Assembly (NCBI GenBank): GCA_047610145.1 | Contig: JBLFZF010000049.1 | Span: 1-23,393, forward strand | Length of the DNA: 23,393 nt | Direction of reading: 5' to 3' | Source of the DNA: CAJXZP01 sp047610145 | GTDB taxonomy: Bacteria; Bacteroidota; Bacteroidia; Flavobacteriales_G; Salibacteraceae | Shown here: one piece after another, positions 14,498-23,161 of the stretch | Position numbering within the stretch: position 1 is the first letter of the stretch | How the letters are laid out: the number at the start of each line of letters is the position of its first letter | The notes under the pieces: model-generated | What the model was told of the DNA's origin: nothing | Databases searched by the model: none | The model's input: only the letters and a program-made list of their open reading frames with translations | Program-made: the position numbers and the translations under genes

Positions 14498-17217
14498 TAC
14501 TTATTTTTAGGTTTTTTAGCCTCAAACAAGATTGACCCATAATAAAACCCGCCAATTAAACCAGCTCCATATGCCTCAATATGTTCGTTATTATAAACAT
14601 TTGAAGATCCAAATTTAAGCGTGGTACCAAGCTTCTCAATTTTGTAATTAACCTGAAGATCCATGGTGTTATATGCCGGTACACGTCCGCTTGCAAAAGT
14701 AGCCTCCCAATCATAAAAATCAACCCATTTCCAGTTTACTCCAAAGCCTAAACCTTTCCAAACCTTGTTTCCTGTTATTCCCACATTTACTTTATGTAAT
14801 GGTGTATTATATCCTGGAATTAAAGGGTCATCACTATCCTGATCTAAAAACTTATTGTACGAGTAATTCGCATTCGCATTAATAGTTTTACTGAATGCAT
14901 ATATCGCGGCAACACCTAAACCATAACTTTTCACATTGTCTGTTGCATTAGCTGCTATAGAGTATGTTTGTGAGTTTCTAGTAATTAAATCTGTTTCACC
15001 AGCAGCAGTTCCACCTTCGCCTGATTTTGTTTCAACTGCTCTTATAGAACCAATAAAGTTTTTATAAAGATTGAAGTAAGCGTTAAAATCAACAGACAAC
15101 TTATCCTTTACAATTCCTCTATATCCGAATTCAACACTATTCAATTTTTCAGGCTGAACAGGGTCAATTGTAATAAGTTCTAACAAGGACTCATCACCCA
15201 TACCGGGAGGGCCAGATGCTAGGTAATTGCTAACCGAGGATTCCGTATATACATTTTCAAATCCATCAATATTTCCTCTAACAATGAAAGGACCCACATT
15301 TAAGAAAAAGAATTGATCATTTAATGTTGGGCTTCTAAATGCCGATTGTCCTATAACGCGGAAACTATGAGAATTGGTGGTATACACAATGGCTCCTCGG
15401 GGAGAAAATTGAGCATTAAAGTTTTGACTCTTATCAAAACGGAAAGAAGCTAAGAGTTCAAGTTTATCATTAAAGAATTTTTTAGACAGCTGAGTGTATG
15501 CAGCATACTCATTAAAACTAATATCGTAGTTTGAGCCATCCGCTAATAGGGTGTCTACAAACAATGTTCCGTCAGTAATAGGATTAAATCTTCTAAACGA
15601 AGCTCCAACCGTAAAGTCAATAAAATCAAAGTCTTTTGTAAAGAGCCCTTCTAAATGATGAAGTTTTGATTTACTTATATATCCAGACCCTGTTGGTCTG
15701 TTCGGGTTGGCTTTTACTGCATCAGTCACAGCTTCAAACTGAGCCGTTCCGGGCTGGATCCATACATTTTCTGAAGCAGCTAAAGCTGCACTAACTGCTG
15801 CTTCACGTGTATTGGCTCCAGGAGCGTCTGCAAAATTGTTTGTTTGGTCTGCTATCGATTGCACATAAGCACCTAAATATGATTGTGCATAGCCTCCAAG
15901 ACCCGCGAATCCGGTATTAATACCAGTTAAAACTAAATCATAGGAATCCAAAGTATAATCTATGTTGTTATAATACTTAAACAAGAAATTGTCATGCTTA
16001 ATTTGAACCCGGTTTTGGTAGAAATCAAAATTGTCAAATTTTGCTCTGTTATTCCCTTGATATACACCCGAAGCATTGGCAAATCTAAATAAGTAAGAAA
16101 ATTCAGTTTTCTTTAATCGGTAATACATTCCGGTAGACAATTTAGCGCTATGTGTTTTATTATCTAAAATATCTGTTTCTTGATATGCCGGCAAAATAAA
16201 TTGTGTACCTGGAGGGATATCATTTGGATTAACAGAAGGGTTAGCTGCAAGATAATTGTTAAAATCCTGAAACAAAGGACTCACTGCTCCTAGGCCTGCA
16301 GAAATGCCAGCCAAATTAATAGGAGGTGAAGAAATTGGACGATATCCATTAGCAACAGGATCTACCGCTTCCCAATCTTGCGCTTTAAATATGGAACCCG
16401 AAATTTTAAAAGCAAATTGCTCGTTCTTACCGAAGACATCTCCTGCCCAAATATCAGTTTGAACAAATTTTCGATTACCTGCCTTAACTTGAAATGCCAC
16501 CCCTTGCTCATCAAATGGGTTTTTTGTTTCAAGGGAAAGAACCCCTTGTAATGCATTTGGACCATATAGAGCAGACGCTGGGCCACTTAACATTTCAACA
16601 CTTTTTAAATCTAAGTCAGAAGCGCCGAACAAATTACCTGGAGAAAAGTTAAGCCCTACTGATTGATTATCCATTCCATCTAAAAACTGTACTAATCGAA
16701 ATGATGACGTCGTGTTGAAGCCTCTAGTATTAACTATTTTAAACCCAAAACTATTATCAATTACATGAACATCTTTTAGCTGATCCAATTCTTTGTAGAT
16801 ATCGATTCCTGAAGTAGATTTGATTTGTTCTTCGTTGAATTTTTGAATCGAAACTGGAGATTCAACTAATTTACTTTCTTTTCTTTTAGCTGAGACTACG
16901 GTTTCTCCAATGAAGAAATTGCTTACGGACATCACCACGCTAATAGGGCCAGTCATATTCTTAGAAACAGGAATAAGTTCTTCTCTTTGACCGATATAAG
17001 TCAAAACCAGAGTTCCCGGATCATTCGCAGGAATATTTATAGTGAATTTTCCTTCCGAATCGGTATTTACCCCGATTTCACTCCCACTTAGGAGTACATT
17101 GACCCCGCTTAATGCATTATTCTTGGAATCTGTAACTTCTCCCTTTATTGAGTATTGTGCACTTAAGGTAAAAAATGAAAAGCAAAGGGCTATTGCTAAT
17201 AGTAAGTTATTATACAT
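14497..17217 (-). CDS. TonB-dependent outer-membrane receptor
   Basis: 906 residues. Signal peptide MYNNLLLAIALCFSFFTLSAQ, then a CarboxypepD-regulatory-like domain (about 22-105; KGEVTDSKNNALSGVNVLLSG, GVNTDSEGKFTINIPA). A plug domain follows (about 110-235; FLDGMDNQSVG, VEMLSGPASALYGPNALQGVLSL), then the beta-barrel. There is no SusD partner, and the length is shorter than a typical SusC, so it is better regarded as an ordinary TonB receptor. The barrel appears to end at GSILFEA with a basic tail KKPKNK instead of a terminal aromatic residue. It is the first gene of the acyl/sugar operon and is coupled to the ligase by TAATG. The ligand is unknown. Only 24 bp separate its ATG from the divergent haloperoxidase gene, so its promoter must reach into that gene. 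Confidence 0.88.
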   Translation of the reverse strand: MYNNLLLAIALCFSFFTLSAQYSIKGEVTDSKNNALSGVNVLLSGSEIGVNTDSEGKFTINIPANDPGTLVLTYIGQREELIPVSKNMTGPISVVMSVSNFFIGETVVSAKRKESKLVESPVSIQKFNEEQIKSTSGIDIYKELDQLKDVHVIDNSFGFKIVNTRGFNTTSSFRLVQFLDGMDNQSVGLNFSPGNLFGASDLDLKSVEMLSGPASALYGPNALQGVLSLETKNPFDEQGVAFQVKAGNRKFVQTDIWAGDVFGKNEQFAFKISGSIFKAQDWEAVDPVANGYRPISSPPINLAGISAGLGAVSPLFQDFNNYLAANPSVNPNDIPPGTQFILPAYQETDILDNKTHSAKLSTGMYYRLKKTEFSYLFRFANASGVYQGNNRAKFDNFDFYQNRVQIKHDNFLFKYYNNIDYTLDSYDLVLTGINTGFAGLGGYAQSYLGAYVQSIADQTNNFADAPGANTREAAVSAALAASENVWIQPGTAQFEAVTDAVKANPNRPTGSGYISKSKLHHLEGLFTKDFDFIDFTVGASFRRFNPITDGTLFVDTLLADGSNYDISFNEYAAYTQLSKKFFNDKLELLASFRFDKSQNFNAQFSPRGAIVYTTNSHSFRVIGQSAFRSPTLNDQFFFLNVGPFIVRGNIDGFENVYTESSVSNYLASGPPGMGDESLLELITIDPVQPEKLNSVEFGYRGIVKDKLSVDFNAYFNLYKNFIGSIRAVETKSGEGGTAAGETDLITRNSQTYSIAANATDNVKSYGLGVAAIYAFSKTINANANYSYNKFLDQDSDDPLIPGYNTPLHKVNVGITGNKVWKGLGFGVNWKWVDFYDWEATFASGRVPAYNTMDLQVNYKIEKLGTTLKFGSSNVYNNEHIEAYGAGLIGGFYYGSILFEAKKPKNK

Positions 17218-17224
17218 AAATTTG
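17193..17224 (+). promoter_or_regulatory. Possible promoter of the haloperoxidase-family gene
   Basis: TAAATTTG at 17217-17224 is an exact TAnnTTTG -7 match, with TTG at 17193-17195 (21-base spacing) as a possible -33. The -7 box begins in the ATG codon of the divergent TonB gene. The expected start of transcription would leave a leader of about 10 bases, close to leaderless. Candidate only. Confidence 0.45.
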
Positions 17225-17241
17225 TAGTTTAGAGTTTAAAT

Positions 17242-18552
17242 ATGGGTAATTATCGCGTAAATATACATTGTTTCTTTTTCATTTTAGTTACAGTAAGCGC
17301 TTGTCAAAAAGGTTCAAATAGTTTAGGAGCAGACGCAATACATGAACTCAATCGAGAATTAAGTAATATAATTGTTCTTGATGGGTTTTCCCCTCCCGTG
17401 GCTAGTAGAATTTATGCCTATAGCAATCTTGCTTTTTACGAATCTGTAGTGCCTTTCTCTTCCCATCTTGAAAGCTTTTCAGGCCGATTAAATCAATGCA
17501 CGATATCCCCACTTTCAAAAAATGACAACTATCTAAACCCAGAATTGATAGGAATCTATAGCTTTTGCAGCATTGCAAAAAAAATGGTGTACCGAGATTT
17601 CTTGATTGACTCACTGCAAATTGATTTATTGGCGAATTATTCAGTGGGTAAAAAGATCCATGAACACAGCTTAGCGTACTCTAACAAGATTGTTGCTGAA
17701 CTTGAGCAAAGAATGGAAATTGATAATTATGCCTTTACACGAACCTTGGCTTTGTTTAGAGCAGACCTTATGAGTGAAGGAAATTGGTTGCCAACGCCCC
17801 CTTCATATAGTGAAGCCATTGAACCCAATTGGTCCATGATCTTGCCTTTCTTTTTAGATTCTGCAAATCAGTTCAAACCGGCAGACCCCACACCTTATTC
17901 TATAGAGAAAGGAAGTCCATTTTATCAGACTGTAGAATTCGTTTATGAAACAGTCAAGTTAATTAGTCAAGAAGAGTTGGAACAGGCTAAATTTTGGGAT
18001 TGCAACCCCATGGTGGCGGTGAATAATGGACATTTAATGCATGTTAAGCGACAACTAACCCCAGGGGGACATTGGATTGGGATTACTGGAACCGCGGCGA
18101 AAATTGATTCATTAGATTTGTTCTCGACCTCAGAAGTTTATACCAATACAGCGATTGTTTTAGCCGATGCTTTTATAAGCTGTTGGGAGGCAAAATATAG
18201 GACTAACCTTATTCGCCCGGAAACCTACATCAATAAATATATGGATGATGAATGGCGACCCATATTAGAAACTCCCATGTTCCCAGAATATACTTCCGGG
18301 CACAGTGTGGTTTCGATGGCGGCAGCTACATACCTAACATCTTATTTTGGTGACAATTTTGCCTATGTAGATTCTATAAATGTTCCTTTTAATCTGCCAC
18401 AAAGGTATTTCACTTCTTTTTACCAAGCTGCTGAGGAAGCAGCGCTAAGTAGATTATATGGAGGTATTCATTATATGCAAGCGATAGAAGAAGGTAAGGG
18501 TCAAGGCTTTGACGTTGCCGAATTCTATCTTGAAAAAATCCATTCTCAATAA
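17242..18552 (+). CDS. Vanadium-dependent haloperoxidase/PAP2-family lipoprotein
   Basis: 436 residues, ATG start. The N-terminus has a hydrophobic stretch and lipobox VSAC (Cys21), so the protein is probably lipidated and exported. The three vanadate/phosphate-binding motifs are complete: K-x6-RP (Lys318, Arg325-Pro326 in KYRTNLIRPETY), SGH (Ser352-Gly353-His354 in EYTSGHSVVSMAAA) and R-x5-H (Arg404, His410 in SRLYGGIHY). These are shared by vanadium haloperoxidases and PAP2 phosphatases, and motif spacing alone does not decide between them; the length and layout favour the haloperoxidase-like group found in Bacteroidota. Such genes often sit beside FG-GAP/VCBS proteins, and here the convergent neighbour is one, overlapping by 7 bp. 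A halogenating activity is unproven. Confidence 0.85.
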   Translation: MGNYRVNIHCFFFILVTVSACQKGSNSLGADAIHELNRELSNIIVLDGFSPPVASRIYAYSNLAFYESVVPFSSHLESFSGRLNQCTISPLSKNDNYLNPELIGIYSFCSIAKKMVYRDFLIDSLQIDLLANYSVGKKIHEHSLAYSNKIVAELEQRMEIDNYAFTRTLALFRADLMSEGNWLPTPPSYSEAIEPNWSMILPFFLDSANQFKPADPTPYSIEKGSPFYQTVEFVYETVKLISQEELEQAKFWDCNPMVAVNNGHLMHVKRQLTPGGHWIGITGTAAKIDSLDLFSTSEVYTNTAIVLADAFISCWEAKYRTNLIRPETYINKYMDDEWRPILETPMFPEYTSGHSVVSMAAATYLTSYFGDNFAYVDSINVPFNLPQRYFTSFYQAAEEAALSRLYGGIHYMQAIEEGKGQGFDVAEFYLEKIHSQ

Positions 18553-21500
18553 TCAAGTATTGAGGGGTATGGGTAGGATTGAATACTATCATTGTTATTT
18601 CCAATAAGTAATACTTTATTGTTATCAACTCCAATAATTATAGAACTCATACAAGTCGTATACTTCATTGGAATTCCTAATGCACTTTTAGTATTATAGC
18701 TTAAGTTTCCTAAACAATCCCCAAATAAAATAGAAGGTGCTAAGGCTAAAATACTTCCGTATTCATAAAACTCATTATTGCTGTTCCCTGCAATCAATAT
18801 ATCCATACAATTATCTCCATTGAAATCATTGCTCAAAATAGCCTTGATCGGTCCCATTTGTGCTTCCCTGGGTAAGGGCACCGCTTTAAACCCATTCCCT
18901 TCATTTAGAAAATACATCGACCTCAATTCAACTGCTCGCTTGACTTCTGACTGCAAGTTATTCAGATCAACTATCCCTTGCATACCAGCTTCGCCGTACG
19001 ATTGATAATCTGGAAAGTTATTATATAGTTCAGGTATCGCGTTGCAAAGCTGATCTCTGGTTAAAAATGGGGCTTCTTCCCCACACAAGTAATGTGATAG
19101 AATTGAATATGTTTTGTTGAGATTATTTACCTCTTCGTTATATAAGCTGATTGGCTCCGAAGGAGAGGCTTTGAAAATGGAATTTTCTCCGTGGTTCCCT
19201 GCTATTATATCTAAATCATCATCTCCATCAATATCAGTCAAGACAACCGATTCCCACCAACCTTGAGTATCTGGCAGAGCTTCCTTTTGAAAAATATCTC
19301 CATTATTTCGAAAGATAGAAACACTCATCCATTCCCCAACTATAATTAAATCCTGATCCCCATCACTATCTATATCTCCCAAAGCGGCATCTGTTACCAT
19401 TCCTAATCCTTTGAATTCAGGAAAATATTGCGAAGTAATATCCTCAGCCATCCCATTTTTAAACGTGAGAACGTGTCCATCTAGGCCATTTCCCAAATCA
19501 TATCGAGGAAGGCTTATCAATTCCTTTATACCGTCTCCGGTAATATCAAATGCTAGCAAGTTTTGACTAAACTCTGGAACTATATCCAATTGGCTAAGGC
19601 TATTAAACTGCACAAATTTGCCGTCCTCATTAAGGTATATCCTATCTTGACTTTTATTTTCCTCTTCTGGCTTATAATACTCTAAGGAACCGCTACCAAA
19701 ATATAAATCCAAGTCTCCGTCATTATCCAAGTCCAAAACCGAAACACTTATGTCTTCAAATACGCTATCAACAGGGAGGCCAATGAATTGACAATTAAAG
19801 CTACCATCACCTTCTTGATAACAAAGCTCAGACTGCACCCCTTTTGCTGCACATAGAACAAAATCTTGCAATCCATCTTGATTTATATCTGCGACTGCCA
19901 AACTGGGACCTTCTTGCGAATGCAAGCGGTAAGCCAATTTGTCCAGTTTAAAGTCGGGAAATTTATTCTCTTTATGAATTTGATGGTTCGAAAGAAGCTT
20001 GTATGGAGGGAGGTCTTGAGAAATTGAAGCGGACTCCCAATCATTAGGTTTTGAATCACTATAATTAATGACATAGCTGGGTAATCCTGAGAAATCTTCT
20101 TGTACCGAAGTAGCTTTTCCATTAGGCCAAAAAACTTGAATGCTATCAAGCTCATTTTGATTAGAAACAAAAATTGCATTTTGCGAACTAGAATAATATC
20201 CTTTCGTGGGGTGGTTCTGCGCAAGTTTCACTTTACCCCCTTTATAGAAGATTTTAACATATGCTCCGATCCCATTTAGATTTCCCTTTTGAAAAGAAAA
20301 TGAAAGTCTAAGTGCAGGTTCAACAGGCAGCTTATTTTTAATTAAAAATGCAGTGGTATCTGAATTGTTAATTATTATATCAATCCGGCCATCATTGTCA
20401 AAATCGGCCAAGGCTGCTCCTTGACCATTTGAATTAAAATTGGGCAACCATTGTTCATTTACATTTTCAAATTTCGCGGCACCTTGGTTTTTATAAAAAA
20501 CATTTTCGCTTATTCGTCTTGGTAAACTCTCTATCATGGCAATGGGGTTACTGCTCATTTTTGAGGCAACTATAGCATCATTTTTAAATACATTTTTTAC
20601 ATGATCAAGATCGATAATGTCCCTCTTTATACCGTTAATTATTAATGCGTCTTCTAATCCGTCATTATCAAAGTCGGCTAAAAGTGGCGACCAACTCCAA
20701 TCCGTTCTTGAAAGTCCAGCATATTCTGAAACGTCATGAAACTGACCTGTTTTGGCTTGCAGGTACATCATGTTGTGCTTATATTGAGGGATCCCAAACG
20801 CTTGCTCTTGTAGCATATAATAATCAATACTCATGGGTAAATCTGCCGTCTTTCTTCTTAGGTGACACTCCTGTGCCATATCCACAACAAGGAGATCAAA
20901 TAGCCCATCGTTGTTAACATCCCCAATAGAAGACCCCATGGAATAAAATGAGGACTTATCAAAATACTCTACAATTTCATTGCTTACTTTTGATCCTGTA
21001 TTTATCCAAAGATAATCTGGTTCTAAGAAGTCATTCGCCACATAGATATCAGGATAAGAATCTCCATTAAAATCCATTATAGAAGTACTGAGACCAAATC
21101 CACGTTCAGTTTCTAATCCCATTTCTTTGCTTTTGTCAACAAAGCCCCCTGCTTCTTGAATATAAATTTTATCACCGTACAAAGGATCTATGGAATCTTT
21201 ATTAGAATAGAAATAGAAGTTAAATGCATTATCAAATTCCAAAGGATGATTTAGCAAATACATATCTAAATCACCGTCTAGGTCGATATCAAAAAAATTG
21301 GCTTGAGTTGATGGCCCTTGGTCCGCTAAACCAAACGATTCTGCTCTTTCTGTAAAACTTAAATCACCATTGTTAATATAAAGAAGGTTTTGCCTTTTTT
21401 CTGCTGAATACGGTCCTGATCTACAGATATAAATGTCTAAAAATCCATCATCATTAAGATCTACCATGCTTACTCCAGTAGCCCAATTGGAGGAAACATC

Positions 21501-21836
21501 AATATTAGAAAGCGCTGTAATATCTTCAAATATAAAATCTCCTTTATTCAAAAATAATTGGCTCTGAACTTGATTTCCAATTAACATAATATCAACCAAT
21601 CCATCGTTGTTAATGTCCCCCGCAGCTACTCCCGCACCATTATAGGCATAGTAATTATTAAACAAGGTTACTTCTTCAACATCATTTATAGTATTGGCAA
21701 AATGAATTCCGCTTGAGTCAGGTGAAATAATGCTAAAACCGAACGACGGTTCTAAAGAACTTGAATTTTTATTATGGCAAGATGCAAGAGCTATCGCGGC
21801 AATCAATACAACTAATATTGAGCGATTTTTATACAT
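18546..21836 (-). CDS. Large FG-GAP/VCBS repeat lipoprotein with ASPIC/UnbV-like domain
   Basis: 1096 residues. The N-terminus MYKNRSILVVLIAAIALASC ends in a lipobox with Cys20, so it is a probable surface or periplasmic lipoprotein. I count 13 DxDxDG-type loops, including DINNDGLVD, DLNDDGFLD, DIDLDGDLD, DVNNDGLFD, DFDNDGLED, DINQDGLQD, DLDNDGDLD, DIDSDGDQD and DFNGDNCMD, which indicate two beta-propellers. Between them, about residues 505-590, is an ASPIC/UnbV-like segment (LRLSFSFQKGNLNGIGAYVKIF; QNHPTKGYYSSSQ; VFWPNGK). Calcium binding is expected; a ligand is not known. The gene overlaps the aminotransferase stop by 8 bp, and its own 3' end overlaps the convergent haloperoxidase gene. 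It is an intact relative of the broken gene at 4545-6693. Confidence 0.87.
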   Translation of the reverse strand: MYKNRSILVVLIAAIALASCHNKNSSSLEPSFGFSIISPDSSGIHFANTINDVEEVTLFNNYYAYNGAGVAAGDINNDGLVDIMLIGNQVQSQLFLNKGDFIFEDITALSNIDVSSNWATGVSMVDLNDDGFLDIYICRSGPYSAEKRQNLLYINNGDLSFTERAESFGLADQGPSTQANFFDIDLDGDLDMYLLNHPLEFDNAFNFYFYSNKDSIDPLYGDKIYIQEAGGFVDKSKEMGLETERGFGLSTSIMDFNGDSYPDIYVANDFLEPDYLWINTGSKVSNEIVEYFDKSSFYSMGSSIGDVNNDGLFDLLVVDMAQECHLRRKTADLPMSIDYYMLQEQAFGIPQYKHNMMYLQAKTGQFHDVSEYAGLSRTDWSWSPLLADFDNDGLEDALIINGIKRDIIDLDHVKNVFKNDAIVASKMSSNPIAMIESLPRRISENVFYKNQGAAKFENVNEQWLPNFNSNGQGAALADFDNDGRIDIIINNSDTTAFLIKNKLPVEPALRLSFSFQKGNLNGIGAYVKIFYKGGKVKLAQNHPTKGYYSSSQNAIFVSNQNELDSIQVFWPNGKATSVQEDFSGLPSYVINYSDSKPNDWESASISQDLPPYKLLSNHQIHKENKFPDFKLDKLAYRLHSQEGPSLAVADINQDGLQDFVLCAAKGVQSELCYQEGDGSFNCQFIGLPVDSVFEDISVSVLDLDNDGDLDLYFGSGSLEYYKPEEENKSQDRIYLNEDGKFVQFNSLSQLDIVPEFSQNLLAFDITGDGIKELISLPRYDLGNGLDGHVLTFKNGMAEDITSQYFPEFKGLGMVTDAALGDIDSDGDQDLIIVGEWMSVSIFRNNGDIFQKEALPDTQGWWESVVLTDIDGDDDLDIIAGNHGENSIFKASPSEPISLYNEEVNNLNKTYSILSHYLCGEEAPFLTRDQLCNAIPELYNNFPDYQSYGEAGMQGIVDLNNLQSEVKRAVELRSMYFLNEGNGFKAVPLPREAQMGPIKAILSNDFNGDNCMDILIAGNSNNEFYEYGSILALAPSILFGDCLGNLSYNTKSALGIPMKYTTCMSSIIIGVDNNKVLLIGNNNDSIQSYPYPSILDY

Positions 21837-22977
21837 CCAGAACGTTTACTTTGTATGACTCAAAAATAGATTGAAGAGTATTGCTAATCTTAATAATCTG
21901 CTCATTGGACAAGTCATTAAACATGGGCAACCTTAATAAGCAATCACTTTTAGCTGTAGTATATATATCCATATTCATTTCAAAATTTTGATTAACCCCA
22001 TAAATAGAACTATGCAAGGGCGTATAGTGAAATGAGCAGGAAATTCCTGCTTTGTTCAATCCATTCATTACAAAGTCTCGCTGAGCCTTACTATCAAAAA
22101 TTATATAAAAAATATGTGCATTATGTTTTGCTTTATTCATTGCATGCGGCAAATAAGGACTTAAGGCCTTGATGCAATTTAGGCTATTAAACAAAAACTG
22201 CCATCTTTCTCTTCTTTCTTCGGTAATTTCCATTTCATTTACGAGAAGAGGGCGTAAAATTGATGCGCTATACTCGGAGAGGGCAAATTTTGACCCCAGG
22301 CCTACCCACTCGTAAGCAGGAACTTGCTTATTTTCAAAGGCTAAGCGATTGGTTCCGTTATGAAAAACAGTAAGAATGCGTTCCTCAAATTTCGGTTTAT
22401 ATAAAACCACTCCTCCTTCTCCACAACTAATATTTTTTAGGCTATCAAAACTTATACATGACAAGTCGCCAAAACCACCCAGTCTTTTATCTTTAAAAAA
22501 CGCTCCAAGGCCTTGAGCATTATCCTCAACAAGCAATAAATCATGTTTTTTGCCAAAGGATTTCAATTCTTCTAAATCTCCAGACATTCCACCATAATTC
22601 ATCACAACCAGCACTTTACTCTTTTCGCTTAAACAGGCTTCCGCTGATTCTACGTTGATATTAAGAGTTAAAGGGTCTACATCCGCAAACACAATTTTGG
22701 CTTTATTCGCAAAAGCATTTGAGACTCCAACGTAATTATATGAAGGCATTATTACTTCATCCGTTGATTCGAGATCTAGAGCAATAGCAATCAAATCGAG
22801 TGCTCTTGTGCAGGAACCGACCATTAAGGCCTTATAATCCGGATACACATTTTCAAAATATTCCTGGCAAAGTTTAGTATATTTTTTCTCAGAGATTCTT
22901 GAGGGATTATCGACCAAAAACTTAATATTCTCGGCACTCTGCTCTGAGGTAAACGTTTGATAAAATGGAATATTCAT
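21829..22977 (-). CDS. DegT/DnrJ/EryC1 sugar aminotransferase, WecE/RffA-like
   Basis: 382 residues, the usual length. A PLP enzyme with VGSCTRALDLIAIAL, EVIMPSYNYVGVSNAF, VVMNYGGMSGDLE, VEDNAQGLGAFF (Asp152 pairs with the PLP ring) and FDSLKNISCGEGGV with the catalytic Lys181. The C-terminal HIFYIIF and FHYTPLHSS segments match WecE/RffA, which transfers an amino group from glutamate to dTDP-4-keto-6-deoxyglucose, giving a 4-amino-4,6-dideoxy sugar. Other DegT sugar specificities cannot be excluded. It is the first gene of a two-gene operon with the FG-GAP lipoprotein and lies about 4.6 kb from the start of the acyl/GT operon. A -7-like TACTTTTG sits about 20 bp upstream. No dTDP-glucose dehydratase gene is in this window. 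Confidence 0.87.
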   Translation of the reverse strand: MNIPFYQTFTSEQSAENIKFLVDNPSRISEKKYTKLCQEYFENVYPDYKALMVGSCTRALDLIAIALDLESTDEVIMPSYNYVGVSNAFANKAKIVFADVDPLTLNINVESAEACLSEKSKVLVVMNYGGMSGDLEELKSFGKKHDLLLVEDNAQGLGAFFKDKRLGGFGDLSCISFDSLKNISCGEGGVVLYKPKFEERILTVFHNGTNRLAFENKQVPAYEWVGLGSKFALSEYSASILRPLLVNEMEITEERRERWQFLFNSLNCIKALSPYLPHAMNKAKHNAHIFYIIFDSKAQRDFVMNGLNKAGISCSFHYTPLHSSIYGVNQNFEMNMDIYTTAKSDCLLRLPMFNDLSNEQIIKISNTLQSIFESYKVNVLDV

Positions 22978-22997
22978 ATAGATTGATTTTCCTACAC

Positions 22998-23005
22998 CAA
23001 AAGTA
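22998..23005 (-). promoter_or_regulatory. Possible -7 element of the aminotransferase operon
   Basis: On the minus strand TACTTTTG matches TAnnTTTG 20 bases before the ATG. There is no convincing TTG at the -33 distance, so confidence is low. The 184-bp gap 22978-23161 shows no other clear element and no strong hairpin after the upstream gene. Confidence 0.3.
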
Positions 23006-23161
23006 AGTAAGATATTTCTTTAATACACTTTATTGCCCTTACAATTTTCTATTAACACAAGCCATTTTTTGTCCTTTCTTCTATGTCCAGTTCTTCCAAT
23101 TAAATTTGGATTATTCAAGATTTTAACTTTTCTGAATTGAATTGTGCTCGGATAAATTAGC

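Noticed and set aside
14497..17217. SusC of a polysaccharide utilisation locus
   Set aside because: There is no SusD-like gene next to it and no glycoside hydrolase in the window, and the protein is shorter than typical SusC.
23101..23108. Exact TAAATTTG on the plus strand, a -7-like box
   Set aside because: There is no plus-strand gene downstream within the window and no TTG at the -33 distance; AT-rich sequence makes such matches common.
22978..23161. Rho-independent terminator after the T9SS cargo gene
   Set aside because: The gap contains AT-rich direct repeats such as AATTCAATTC but no stable GC-rich hairpin followed by a T run.
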